Below, in pieces: positions 5,660-13,920 of a DNA stretch of 21,387 bases. Within the stretch, counting starts at the first letter, position 1. Each line of letters starts with the position of its first letter. This DNA is from a virus. The DNA lies in the IMG/VR virus record IMGVR_UViG_3300048102_000071, positions 1-21,387 of that record; one strand, 5' to 3'. A program made the translations under genes and the position numbers. The notes under the pieces were generated by a model, which was not told where the DNA came from, ran no database searches, and saw nothing but the letters and a program-made list of their open reading frames with translations.

Positions 5660-5745
5660 ATGTACACGAATGTTTTATGATGCTATCATTTATGAAAGAC
5701 AAAAACGAACTAGAAGCAGAGCAAATAAAAAGTAAAATGAAATGA
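5488..5745 (+). CDS. -1 frame extension of the tail assembly chaperone
   Basis: In the -1 frame the 84 residues from GTG 5491 include KWGWYQSLYGLSQGDITRFKHITELNV in several conserved-looking pieces (KWGWY, GDITRF, LNVHECFMMLSF) and end in a charged helix. The fusion made by slipping on the T-run would have about 245 residues. Its TGA (5743-5745) overlaps the ATG of the next gene (5742), the same coupling seen across this genome, which supports it as a true gene end. The frame has no convincing independent start codon other than GTG 5491 directly in the run. The longer form is expected to recruit the tail tube to the tape measure. Confidence 0.72.
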   Translation, partial: FVEFRTGLVANYDELFGNGTERGLDRVSNFSTKWGWYQSLYGLSQGDITRFKHITELNVHECFMMLSFMKDKNELEAEQIKSKMK

Positions 5746-6221
5746 GCAATAACGACAATCAAGCAGTCAGAGGCTTTTACAAACTAACCGAAACAATCAA
5801 AAGTCAGTTATTAGGTGACCCTAATGTTAACACAGTCACAACAGGAGAGTTGTCAGATGTAAACCTAAACAAGCAAGACATATTTCCAATGTGTCACATA
5901 ATCATCAACAACGTAACAGATGAAGAACAAGTTCTGAGGTTTAACATCACAGTTTTAGCTATGGATATTGTTGACCAGTCTAAGGATGAGACATACGATA
6001 TATTTACAGGCAACGACAATCACCAAGACATCTTAAATACACAACTAACTGTTCTAAACAAGCTCATACAAGTGCTAAGAATGGGTCAGTTATTTACAGA
6101 CAAATATCAGCTTGATGGCAATCCTAATTGTGAGCCTTTTTATGATAGGTTTGAAAATGAGTTAGCTGGTTGGGGTGCTACAATGGATGTAATGATTTAC
6201 AATGATATATATATCTGCTAA
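5742..6221 (+). CDS. Tail terminator / tail completion-like protein
   Basis: The 159-residue product has a helix-rich start, a segment VNTVTTGELSDVNLNKQDIFPM, a strand with HIIINNV, and ends with ENELAGWGATMDVMIYNDIYIC. Alternating strands and the length (about 150) are typical of siphophage tail terminator proteins that cap the tube. I recognise this type from Bacteroidetes phages but can only infer the role. It starts inside the stop of the chaperone -1 frame and ends at TAATG with the next gene, so it is part of the coupled tail operon. A head-tail joining protein is the alternative. Confidence 0.6.
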   Translation: MSNNDNQAVRGFYKLTETIKSQLLGDPNVNTVTTGELSDVNLNKQDIFPMCHIIINNVTDEEQVLRFNITVLAMDIVDQSKDETYDIFTGNDNHQDILNTQLTVLNKLIQVLRMGQLFTDKYQLDGNPNCEPFYDRFENELAGWGATMDVMIYNDIYIC

Positions 6222-6754
6222 TGGCAACCAATAAATATATCAATCTAAAGAAGGCTTTAAACGCATACGGAAAATATGTTGTCCAACAATCAAAGTCAAA
6301 CCTAACTAAACTAAAGAAGGGTGGTGGGCCTTTGTACAATTCTATTTCTTATGAGTTAGAGTCTGAGAAAGGGTTTTTCTTTTTGGAGTTCTTAATGGAA
6401 GAATATGGAGAATTTCAAGACAAAGGAGTAAGAGGTGCAGGAGGTACTAGAAAAACCACAAGTAAATACAACAGAAAGAACAACAAGGGAAAGATATGGA
6501 AACAGAAGGGTGGCAAAAGTCCGTATAGTTTTAAACAGGGAAGAAAGCCATCAGTAAAGCATTTTAAAGACTGGGCAAAATCCAAAGGACTTAATGCCTA
6601 TGCAGTTAGGGAATCAGTATTTCGTCAAGGACTAACACCTTCATTATTCTTTTCTAAACCATTCAATAAAGGCATAGAGAAATACTCAGATGAGATTTTT
6701 AATGGCTTTGTCTTAGATATAGAAAACAAAATATTATTTGGAGAATCAAAATAA
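6221..6754 (+). CDS. HK97 gp10-like head-tail/tail completion protein
   Basis: The 177-residue product is basic and follows the HK97 gp10 pattern: an N-terminal helix (YGKYVVQQSKSNLTKL), a strand pair with LYNSISYELESEKGFFFLEF, an EYGEFQDKGVRG segment, and the C-terminal VRESVFRQGLTPSLFFSKPF motif followed by a helix. The central 70-110 insertion is lysine- and glycine-rich and probably flexible. Proteins of this family sit at the head-tail interface or tail end during assembly. It shares one base with the upstream stop and lies next to the terminator-like gene, as in canonical phages. Confidence 0.68.
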   Translation: MATNKYINLKKALNAYGKYVVQQSKSNLTKLKKGGGPLYNSISYELESEKGFFFLEFLMEEYGEFQDKGVRGAGGTRKTTSKYNRKNNKGKIWKQKGGKSPYSFKQGRKPSVKHFKDWAKSKGLNAYAVRESVFRQGLTPSLFFSKPFNKGIEKYSDEIFNGFVLDIENKILFGESK

Positions 6755-6760
6755 AACACG

Positions 6761-7789
6761 ATGTCACAGAAAGCACTTAGAAGTCCACAATTTGTAAATG
6801 TAGCAGCAGTAGCAGGGTCTTTGTCTACAGAACTTGTAATAACTATAGATGGAACTATAAGGTATCGAATAGTAAAAAATACTACACCAAATCAACTTGT
6901 TCAATATGAGTGGGCGGAGTTAGCAAGGGATTATCTTGACATTTCATTTGATGGCACATATACAGTTCAACAAATAACTGTAAATCTTATAGTTCAAGGA
7001 TATTCAGGAATTAATGGAACAGGAAATCCTATTACTCCTACTATTCTTAATACAACAGTACAAGGTGTAGGTGGTTATGGTACATTTATGGAGGGTTCTA
7101 ATCCTGCAATACCATTCCCATCACGAACTGCTCCTGCTTGGCTAGTTTGTGTCCAGTCAGATGCTGCAGACTCGGATTCTGAAATATTTGTACCTACAGG
7201 AGTTGAAGGAAAAGTTCCTTATATGAAAGGAGAGGGCAATGATTATGAGTTAACTTATGAAAATTATAGTACTACAGAAGTTATAATAGGTGGAGAAGCT
7301 CCGATTACTCAAGTTCTAAAAATAAACAGAGTTGATTGTACTAAGTATGGTCAAGGAACTAAATTTACCTTTATCAATAAGTATGGAATGTTGCAAGATA
7401 TATGGTTTTTCTTAAAACATATTAAAAGGCTTAATAGAACTACGGAGAGCTTTCAAAGAAACACATTAAGCAATGTATTTCAAATAGGAGAAAACAATTA
7501 TTATGATGTAAACGAAGCACCTAAAAAACACTTTAACACAGAAGGGACACAAAGCAATGTTTTTAATTCAGGATATTACCCTGAAGCTGCTAATTGTATG
7601 TTTGAAGAATTGCTATTGTCTAATTATGTATGGATGACAAGACCAAGCACATCAGGCTCAGGTGATGAAGTTGTTCCTGTAATGGTTAAGAGTTCTGATT
7701 TGACTTATAAAACCTCCTTAAACGAAAAGCTAATTGAATACACAATAGAATTTGAGGATGCGTTTGACTATATAAACAATGTCAGATAA
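6761..7789 (+). CDS. Tail structural protein, uncharacterised (342 aa)
   Basis: The 342-residue product is beta-rich. It has a short N-terminal domain with TIRYRIVKN and YEWAELARDYLDISFDGTY, a glycine/threonine-rich middle, then NRVDCTKYGQGTKFTFINKYGMLQDIWFFLKHI and a C-terminal strand block ending in EFEDAFDYINNVR. I have seen this arrangement in Bacteroidetes siphophages beside the large tail protein that follows, but no named family comes to mind. Position between tail completion and tape measure genes suggests a distal-tail or baseplate component. Its stop shares a base with the next ATG (TAATG). Confidence 0.6.
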   Translation: MSQKALRSPQFVNVAAVAGSLSTELVITIDGTIRYRIVKNTTPNQLVQYEWAELARDYLDISFDGTYTVQQITVNLIVQGYSGINGTGNPITPTILNTTVQGVGGYGTFMEGSNPAIPFPSRTAPAWLVCVQSDAADSDSEIFVPTGVEGKVPYMKGEGNDYELTYENYSTTEVIIGGEAPITQVLKINRVDCTKYGQGTKFTFINKYGMLQDIWFFLKHIKRLNRTTESFQRNTLSNVFQIGENNYYDVNEAPKKHFNTEGTQSNVFNSGYYPEAANCMFEELLLSNYVWMTRPSTSGSGDEVVPVMVKSSDLTYKTSLNEKLIEYTIEFEDAFDYINNVR

Positions 7790-9879
7790 TGCAGAAGTTA
7801 CAACTGTACATAGGAGGTGAAAGACTAGACTTGTTTGATGATGAAACTGTGTCAATGACACAATCTATTCAGAACATAAAAGACATAGAAAAGGTATTTA
7901 CAGAGTTCACACAACCATTTACTGTTCCAGCTAGTAGTATAAACAACAAGATATTCAAGCACTATTATAATTTTGACATATCTAATGGATATGATGCAAG
8001 ACAAAAATCATCAGCATCTATTGAGTTAAACTTTATTCCTTTTAAGACTGGATATATTCAGCTTAATGGAGTAGAGTTAAAAAAGAACCTCCCATACGCT
8101 TACAAGATTACGTTTTACGGAAACACAATAAACCTAAAAGATGTTCTTGGAGAGTCTGAATTGTCATCATTAACATTTCCTAATAGTTTAAACTTACCAT
8201 ACAACTACACAAACATTGAGTCTAAAATGACTAATGGTTTGCAAAGTATAATAGCTCCATTAATAACACATACACAAAGGCTATTTTATAATTCACATAG
8301 TTCTGCTCACAATACTGCTGGCAATTTACATTATCACAGTAGCAATTCAACAAATGGAGTTCTATGGTCAGACCTAAAATATGCTATTCGCTTATATGAG
8401 ATAATTCAAGCGATAGAAACAACATATCCATCAATAGACTTTTCTACTGATTTCTTTAGCACTACAAATCCTACGTTCTATAATTTGTATATGTGGCTAC
8501 ACAGGAAAAGTGGAGCAGTTGCATCTGAAGAACAAACAACAACAAACTGGGTTTTGGTTGACACTTGGACACAACAAAATACAGGAACTGCTATGGTAAC
8601 GAAGGTTGGTGCAAACATAATTGTAGACACAACTTTAGCTTTCAAAGGATTAATTGATTGTTCTGTAAGTATAAGTCCTGATGACCCAAGTATAAAATAT
8701 GACATCAGAATATTAAGAAACGGACAAACTTATTTTGAGAAATTTAATCAAGAAGATGTATTTAATTTAAGTCAAATATTTCCAAGCGGAACATACACAA
8801 TAGAATTAAATTCAGCAGATACTTTAGAATTTACACAAGGAAATATAGAATTTACTTTTACAGGAGAAACAGACACAATTCCTTCAGTACCTTTTACAAA
8901 CGTATTAACGAATAGCAATCTTATAGATTCGTTAAGTTCAGAATTATACTTTGTTATATCTCAACAGATACCTGAGATGAAGATTATAGATTTTCTCACA
9001 GGCTTATTTAAGATGTTTAATCTTACTGCTTATGTAGATGGAGCAGGAACAATCGTTGTTAGGACTTTAGATAGCTACTATGCGGATAGAGTAAACAATT
9101 CTAGTGGAGGTAATTTTGACATTAACAAATACCTAGACATAACTAAAAGCACAGTAGATGTTGCCCTACCATTTAGACAAGTAAACTTTAAGTATAAAGG
9201 AACAAAGACTTTTCTAGCTAATCAATACACAGAATCAAATGGCATAGGTTGGGGTGAGTTGAGATATACACAAGATGGTCAAGACTTTGATGCACCAAAT
9301 ACTGAATACAACCTAGAAGCTCCATTTGAACATATGATGTTTGAAAGGTTATCAGACCAAAATCCATCTTTAGCTCCAGCTACATTTGGCTCTACTACTA
9401 TTCAATATGGCTTTTTTGTAGACAGTAATCAGCAACCCTATTTTGGTGAGCCTTTAATTTTCTATGCAGTTAACGCATCAGCAACACCTCCAAATCTTGT
9501 TACTCCTATATATTTAAAATCGGCTTCCAATTCAGGAACTTCAGAAAGTGCATATATTATTCCATCTAATTCATTAGCTATTGAATCAAGCACAAGTACA
9601 AAGAATTTAAACTATTCTTTAGAGATTAATGAATACACAGGAGATTCTACATTTACAGGTACTCTATTTGAGGAAGAATATAAAACGTATATAAGCGATG
9701 TATTTAGTACAAGAAGGAGAATCACTAATGTGTCTGCTTTTATGCCCTTAAAAGTCCTCTATGGCCTTCAGATGAACGACTATATAACCATAGGACAACA
9801 ATCATACAAGATAAATAGCATTACAACAGATTTAACGAATGGGAAAAGCTCTCTTGAACTTCTAAACAATGTGCAATGA
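7789..9879 (+). CDS. Large tail/baseplate protein (696 aa)
   Basis: The 696-residue product begins with a compact domain (1-130) containing IGGERLDLFDDE, FTQPFTVPASS and NGYDARQKSSASIELN, followed by PYAYKITFYG and LKDVLGESELSSL. The middle is beta-rich, and a later domain (about 400-500) has MKIIDFLTGLFKMFNLTAYVD and DVALPFRQVNFKYKG. The C-terminal segment ends ITNVSAFMPLKV...INSITTDLTNGKSSLELLNN, which resembles gp27-like hub domains. A tail hub/baseplate role fits the length and the position just before the tape measure, but it is inference. The end overlaps the next mini-gene as ATGA. Confidence 0.62.
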   Translation: MQKLQLYIGGERLDLFDDETVSMTQSIQNIKDIEKVFTEFTQPFTVPASSINNKIFKHYYNFDISNGYDARQKSSASIELNFIPFKTGYIQLNGVELKKNLPYAYKITFYGNTINLKDVLGESELSSLTFPNSLNLPYNYTNIESKMTNGLQSIIAPLITHTQRLFYNSHSSAHNTAGNLHYHSSNSTNGVLWSDLKYAIRLYEIIQAIETTYPSIDFSTDFFSTTNPTFYNLYMWLHRKSGAVASEEQTTTNWVLVDTWTQQNTGTAMVTKVGANIIVDTTLAFKGLIDCSVSISPDDPSIKYDIRILRNGQTYFEKFNQEDVFNLSQIFPSGTYTIELNSADTLEFTQGNIEFTFTGETDTIPSVPFTNVLTNSNLIDSLSSELYFVISQQIPEMKIIDFLTGLFKMFNLTAYVDGAGTIVVRTLDSYYADRVNNSSGGNFDINKYLDITKSTVDVALPFRQVNFKYKGTKTFLANQYTESNGIGWGELRYTQDGQDFDAPNTEYNLEAPFEHMMFERLSDQNPSLAPATFGSTTIQYGFFVDSNQQPYFGEPLIFYAVNASATPPNLVTPIYLKSASNSGTSESAYIIPSNSLAIESSTSTKNLNYSLEINEYTGDSTFTGTLFEEEYKTYISDVFSTRRRITNVSAFMPLKVLYGLQMNDYITIGQQSYKINSITTDLTNGKSSLELLNNVQ

Positions 9880-10019
9880 TTAAGGATATAATGAACTTGC
9901 TAAAAATAGCCAAAGGCGAAACTGAGAATATCAGAATTGCACAAGGAAAATACAACCTCCCCAAAACAATAAAATCAACATACCAAAAGATTAAAAACGA
10001 ATCCAAATGGCAACAGTAA
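9876..10019 (+). CDS. Hypothetical basic mini-protein (47 aa)
   Basis: This 47-residue frame begins with the ATGA overlapping the previous stop and ends 13 bases inside the tape measure gene. The product is rich in Lys and Ile, with a segment ENIRIAQGKYNLPKTIKS followed by YQKIKNES. The bridging position between two well-supported genes is the main evidence. It may help couple translation of the tape measure gene rather than have its own structural role. Confidence 0.5.
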   Translation: MIKDIMNLLKIAKGETENIRIAQGKYNLPKTIKSTYQKIKNESKWQQ

Positions 10020-11767
10020 GAGAATTTGAATTAGATGTAGATACTAATAAAGCAGAAAAGAATGTCGATGATTTAGCAAAAAGTATTGACAAGTTAGCTG
10101 AATCTATTTCTGAAAGTAATAAAGAAACTGCAGAAGGATTAAAAGATGTAGAGAAAGCATCTCAGGAAACTGCTGGTGGTGTTAGAAAGATAGGAGGTGC
10201 ATTAAAAGCTGCTGGTATTGGTTTAGCTATTGCTGCATTTGCACAACTTAAAGAGGTGTTTGAACAGAATCAGAAAGTAGCTGATGCTTTTAGTACAGTA
10301 TTTGAGTTTTTAAGTATAACATTTAATGACTTCTTTAAGTTTATTGAAAGTAATATTAGTGTATTGAATGGCTTTTTTAAATCAGCCTTTGATGACCCTA
10401 AGCAATTAGTAATAGATTTTGGTGTTGCTATTAAAGATAACCTCATTGAAAGATTTAATTCGTTGCTTGACACATTAGGGTTTTTAGGTAGTGCATTAGT
10501 CAAGGTATTTAGTGGAGATTTTAAAGGAGCTTTAGAAGATGTTAATTCTGCATCTGCTGAATTGTTTGATGTTGTTACTGGTGTAGATGATAGTTTTAAC
10601 AAAGTAATTGAAACGACTAAGGATGTTGTGTCAGGAGTTGTTGAATACACAAAGGCAACAGTAGAATCTGCTGCTGAAAATGTACAATTAGCGAGAACTG
10701 CTGAGTTGGCTGCGGTAGCTAATCAAGGACTTATAGAAAAGTATGATTTACAAGCTGAAACACTAAGACAAGTAAGAGACGAAGAAAGAAACACTATTGA
10801 AGATAGAAAGAAAGCCAATGATGAGTTAAGTGCAGTTTTAGATGAGCAGGAAAAGGCTATGATGGCAAACGCTAATGCTATCCTTGCAGCAGCACAAGCT
10901 CAGTTTGATAAAAACAATAATGATGAAAATGCTATTGCATTACAAGAAGCCAAAAATGAATTGGCAGCAGTAGAAGCTCAGATAGCTGGATTTAGGTCAG
11001 AACAGAAAGCTAATGACCTAGCATTAGACAGAGAACAATTAGAATTGAACGAAGCTCTTAGTGCTGGAGTAGCTGAGAGAAGCAAAGCTGAAAATGACTT
11101 TACTGCAGAGCAGATAGATAATGATGTGTTAAGATTACAAACACAACTAGAAAATGCTCAAAAAGAAAAAGAAATAGAAACAAAAAGATTAGAGACAAAA
11201 AGAGATTTATACAAAGAAGGAACACAGGCTTATGTCGATGCAAATAATGAACTGTTAGCTTTCCAACAAGAGAATGGTAATGCTCAACTACAAATAGAAA
11301 AAGAGTTAAATGTCGCAAAAGCAGAAGTTATATCATCTGCTCTTTCAGGAATTGCAGACCTTGTTGGCAAGGACTCAAAATATGGTAAGGCTATAGCTAT
11401 TGTACAAGCGATTAGAGACACTTTCGCAGGGGCAACTAAGGCATTAGCTCAAGGAGGTATATTTGGAGCAATAGGAGCAGCAGGAATAGTCGCATCAGGT
11501 ATTGCGAATGTCAGAAGCATAACTGCTACACCTGACCCTGAACCTCCTGCTGGACTCGGTGGTGGTGGTGGTGGTAGTGCTAGTGTTCCTATCCCAGCAA
11601 TCCCAGCACCTCCATCTTTTAACATTGTAGGTCAGACAGGAACAAATCAGTTGGCTGATGCAATCGCAGGACAAGCACAAAGTCCTGTAAAAGCCTTTGT
11701 AGTATCTAGTGATGTAACTACTGCACAAAGCCTAGATAGAAATATTATAAAAGGTGCAAGTTTATAA
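10007..11767 (+). CDS. Tape measure protein
   Basis: The 586-residue product has the expected composition. It has an N-terminal helical domain with a hydrophobic patch (GALKAAGIGLAIAAFAQL, about 64-81), a long coiled-coil region (220-440) rich in Ala, Glu, Gln and Lys, a hydrophobic Gly/Ala segment (IFGAIGAAGIVASGIANV, 485-502), a PEPP hinge with six glycines encoded by a (GGT)6 run at 11558-11575, and a C-terminal PVKAFVVSSDVTTAQSLDRN block. Tape measure proteins set tail length at about 0.15 nm per residue, suggesting a tail near 90 nm. It is short for a siphophage. It is the last gene of the tail block and is followed by the P3 motif. Confidence 0.85.
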   Translation: MATVREFELDVDTNKAEKNVDDLAKSIDKLAESISESNKETAEGLKDVEKASQETAGGVRKIGGALKAAGIGLAIAAFAQLKEVFEQNQKVADAFSTVFEFLSITFNDFFKFIESNISVLNGFFKSAFDDPKQLVIDFGVAIKDNLIERFNSLLDTLGFLGSALVKVFSGDFKGALEDVNSASAELFDVVTGVDDSFNKVIETTKDVVSGVVEYTKATVESAAENVQLARTAELAAVANQGLIEKYDLQAETLRQVRDEERNTIEDRKKANDELSAVLDEQEKAMMANANAILAAAQAQFDKNNNDENAIALQEAKNELAAVEAQIAGFRSEQKANDLALDREQLELNEALSAGVAERSKAENDFTAEQIDNDVLRLQTQLENAQKEKEIETKRLETKRDLYKEGTQAYVDANNELLAFQQENGNAQLQIEKELNVAKAEVISSALSGIADLVGKDSKYGKAIAIVQAIRDTFAGATKALAQGGIFGAIGAAGIVASGIANVRSITATPDPEPPAGLGGGGGGSASVPIPAIPAPPSFNIVGQTGTNQLADAIAGQAQSPVKAFVVSSDVTTAQSLDRNIIKGASL

Positions 11768-11798
11768 ATGCAAAATAGTAATTTAAAATCGTTATATA
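11768..11798 (+). promoter_or_regulatory. Bipartite motif before the prohead protease (P3)
   Basis: ATGCAAAAT (11768-11776) and CGTTATATA (11790-11798) are separated by 13 bases, and the second element ends three bases before the ATG at 11802. Read as TGCAAA-N17-TTATAT, this has sigma-70-like spacing. P4 has the same elements at the same distances. Confidence 0.7.
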
Positions 11799-11801
11799 GT
11801 T

Positions 11802-12710
11802 ATGAGAATAGTTGAACTAATATTAGATGAAGCTCAAGAGATGATGGGCATAGATGCCATCTCTATTGTAGAAAGTCCAGCAATACAAGAAGATTTTGTT
11901 GCTTTAAATTCAGACGAAATTAAACTGGCTGAAGTATCTAAGGAAAAGAAAATACTAATGGGTGCTTTGCTTGTACCAAACAAACCCATATACCGAAAGA
12001 ACGGAGATGATGAGTATTATATATATTTCTCAAAGGACACAATAGCAAAGGCTTCTCAGTTATATCTAAAAAATGGCTATCAAGGAAATTCTACTTTAGA
12101 ACACGCAAGTGCTTTACAAGGTTTGACGTTGGTTGAAAGTTGGTTAGTAGAAGATGAGGTCAATGACAAGTCAAGAAAGTATGGAATGAACGTGCCTGTC
12201 GGAACTTGGATGGGTGCAGTAAAAGTAGACAACGATGAAGTATGGAACGAATATGTTAAGACAAATAAAGTTAGGGGTTTTTCTATTGAGGGTTATTTTG
12301 CAGACAAGATGGAACAATCTGATAAATCGAATAAAGCAGATATGGAAGAAGTAGAAGCTGCACAGTTGCTTAGTGCTATCGAGAAGATAGTCAGAGGCGA
12401 AAAGGTAGAATTGGGTATTGTAGATGATTTAGAAAAATTAAGACAAGAATATATGAATACTTATGCAGATACTCGTGAGGTTAGAAAATTAGGTGTTTTA
12501 CTAAAGAAAAAAGCAAGAAGTGCTTTTGATGATTTAAGTAAAACAGAAAATAAAATAAAACAAGCGTTAAAAGAATTTGAGCAAAAAGCAAATGATTTGG
12601 GTATAAAACCAGCAAGTGTAAAAGAATATAAAAATTTAAGTGATAGTGCAAAATCTATTCCTGATTATTTAAGAATATACAAACAAGCAATGAAACTGGA
12701 TACATTATAA
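11802..12710 (+). CDS. XkdF-like prohead protease with C-terminal helical extension
   Basis: The 302-residue protein has an N-terminal IDAISIVESPAIQEDFVALN motif, then a serine protease core: EHASALQGLTLVESW with His101, and KVRGFSIEGYF with Ser161. This His/Ser pair in order is the signature of the XkdF/Peptidase_S78_2 head maturation proteases, which cut scaffold and capsid precursors. The core ends near residue 168. Residues 180-302 form an extra helical tail that begins with GEKVELGIVDDLEKLRQEY and resembles the adjacent 128-aa protein. The CGTTATATA motif sits three bases before ATG. It is followed by the scaffold-like and capsid genes, fitting a head-maturation role. Confidence 0.85.
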   Translation: MRIVELILDEAQEMMGIDAISIVESPAIQEDFVALNSDEIKLAEVSKEKKILMGALLVPNKPIYRKNGDDEYYIYFSKDTIAKASQLYLKNGYQGNSTLEHASALQGLTLVESWLVEDEVNDKSRKYGMNVPVGTWMGAVKVDNDEVWNEYVKTNKVRGFSIEGYFADKMEQSDKSNKADMEEVEAAQLLSAIEKIVRGEKVELGIVDDLEKLRQEYMNTYADTREVRKLGVLLKKKARSAFDDLSKTENKIKQALKEFEQKANDLGIKPASVKEYKNLSDSAKSIPDYLRIYKQAMKLDTL

Positions 12711-12721
12711 AATAAGTAAAA

Positions 12722-13108
12722 ATGAAAACACCACAAGAGTTAGATAAAATCTACAATAGATTACCAAAGGAAAAGATTGAGCTATCTGTTGAAAAGGTAG
12801 AGTTGGCTCAATATGATTTTACCGAATTTAAAAAACAATATGATAAAGCGTTTTCTAATTACAGAACAGATTTCAGAAAATCTATAAATCAAGCAAAACA
12901 AAGTGCTGATTTATATTTTAAAGTCTTAAATGATATATTACAAGATGCAGATAAATTAGCTGATGATTTTGGTAACAAAGCAGAAGATTTAGGCTTAGAA
13001 TATAGAGGAACTAAACCTTATCAACAATTTCAAGAAATTAAAAAAATTATATTAAGTGCAATATCTAACGCAAAAGAAAAGCAAAGAGATATTTCTAAAA
13101 TAATGTAA
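12722..13108 (+). CDS. Helical protein resembling the protease C-terminal tail (128 aa)
   Basis: The 128-residue protein is nearly all alpha-helical. It begins with MKTPQELDKIYNRLPKEKIE, then EKVELA (24-29), a long helix, and a segment FGNKAEDLGLEYRG (83-96). The protease tail carries the same elements in the same order: EKVELG at 200-204, then FEQKANDLGIKPAS at 259-272, with similar spacing. This suggests paralogy through duplication or domain exchange. The function is unknown. A prohead internal protein or a protease partner fits the place between protease and scaffold, but that is inference. Confidence 0.6.
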   Translation: MKTPQELDKIYNRLPKEKIELSVEKVELAQYDFTEFKKQYDKAFSNYRTDFRKSINQAKQSADLYFKVLNDILQDADKLADDFGNKAEDLGLEYRGTKPYQQFQEIKKIILSAISNAKEKQRDISKIM

Positions 13109-13127
13109 GTCTTAATTTAGTGATACA

Positions 13128-13283
13128 ATGAATAAAAACACTAACTACATACCTAGTCGTTCATCACCTAGAGGTGCATCAAGAGGATGTCTATGTAGAG
13201 ACAAAAACATCTACTCAAGGAAGTGTTGCAATGGAGATATAATAGCACAAGGCATAGGCAACATTACAAGAACCAGTTATTAG
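13128..13283 (+). CDS. CLC/CC mini-protein (51 aa)
   Basis: This 51-residue frame encodes NYIPSRSSPRGASRGCLCRDKNIYSRKCC... ending in AQGIGNITR, with Cys21, Cys23, Cys33 and Cys34 and an Arg/Ser-rich start. I recognise this RGCLC...YS+KCC.G...AQGIG.I pattern from other Bacteroidetes phage genomes, where it lies in structural gene blocks. The four cysteines could bind zinc or form disulfides. The low-complexity basic N-terminus and position between the protease and the scaffold genes suggest a minor virion component, but this is inference. Confidence 0.72.
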   Translation: MNKNTNYIPSRSSPRGASRGCLCRDKNIYSRKCCNGDIIAQGIGNITRTSY

Positions 13284-13295
13284 AAAACGCTGAAA

Positions 13296-13326
13296 ATGCA
13301 AAATTTAATTTAAACATCGTTATATA
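13296..13326 (+). promoter_or_regulatory. Bipartite motif before the scaffold/capsid unit (P4)
   Basis: ATGCAAAAT (13296-13304) and CGTTATATA (13318-13326) have the same 13-base gap as P3, and the ATG at 13330 again follows after three bases. The flanks are also similar (TTTAA tracts in the spacer). It precedes the scaffold and capsid genes, where strong late expression is expected. Confidence 0.72.
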
Positions 13327-13329
13327 ATT

Positions 13330-13917
13330 ATGAAATCAAGTGAAATGATAAATAATATCAAAACGCTTCTTAACATCGAGGTCAAACTTGAGGAAATGAA
13401 GCTCGAAAATGGCACAGTTGTAGAAGCTGAATCATTTGAGAAAGGAAAGGAAATTTTCATCAAAACAGATGATGAAAAAGTCGCAATGCCTGTTGGGGAA
13501 TATCTTCTTGAAGATGGTCGATTGGTAGTTGTTGAAGAAGAAGGAATCATCGGTGATGTCCGAGAGGTATCTGATGAAGTTCCTGCAAAGGAAAATGAAG
13601 AAGGTGAAGAAATCACTTCTGACTTAGAAGAAGAAAAAGAGGAAATGGCTTATGCAACTAAAGAGGAATTATCTTCTGCGGTTGAGGAAATGAAATCTAT
13701 GATTGAAGAAATCAAAGCTATGGTATCTCCTAAAGAAGAAATGTCAGACGATGACGAAGAACTTTCTGCAAACATTAAGGAAGAATTATCTGCACCAGCT
13801 GCTGAGCCAATTAAGCACAGTCCTGAAGCAGAATCTGCGCAAGTAGAAAAAAAGGTTTTTGCTCAAAGTAAAGTAAGAACGACCCTCGATAGAGTAATTA
13901 GTAAATTAAATAAATAA
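13330..13917 (+). CDS. Scaffold-like acidic protein upstream of capsid
   Basis: The 195-residue product has a small N-terminal beta domain (GTVVEAESFEKGKEIFIKTDDEKVAMPVGEYLLEDGRLVVVEEEGIIGDV in pieces, residues 28-75). A very acidic, low-complexity and coiled-coil region (85-150) follows, then a basic C-terminus (KVRTTLDRVISKLNK). Acidic helical middles with a basic end that contacts the capsid are typical of phage scaffolding proteins. The gene is directly upstream of the capsid gene and downstream of the protease. It has no protease or structural motif of another family. The start is fixed by the CGTTATATA motif three bases before. Confidence 0.72.
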   Translation: MKSSEMINNIKTLLNIEVKLEEMKLENGTVVEAESFEKGKEIFIKTDDEKVAMPVGEYLLEDGRLVVVEEEGIIGDVREVSDEVPAKENEEGEEITSDLEEEKEEMAYATKEELSSAVEEMKSMIEEIKAMVSPKEEMSDDDEELSANIKEELSAPAAEPIKHSPEAESAQVEKKVFAQSKVRTTLDRVISKLNK

Positions 13918-13920
13918 AAA

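Noticed and set aside
10270-10650. Antisense frame within the tape measure gene (also 11100-11318, 11495-11728)
   Set aside because: Low-complexity reverse-strand readings of repeated codons; the + strand is a clear tape measure protein.
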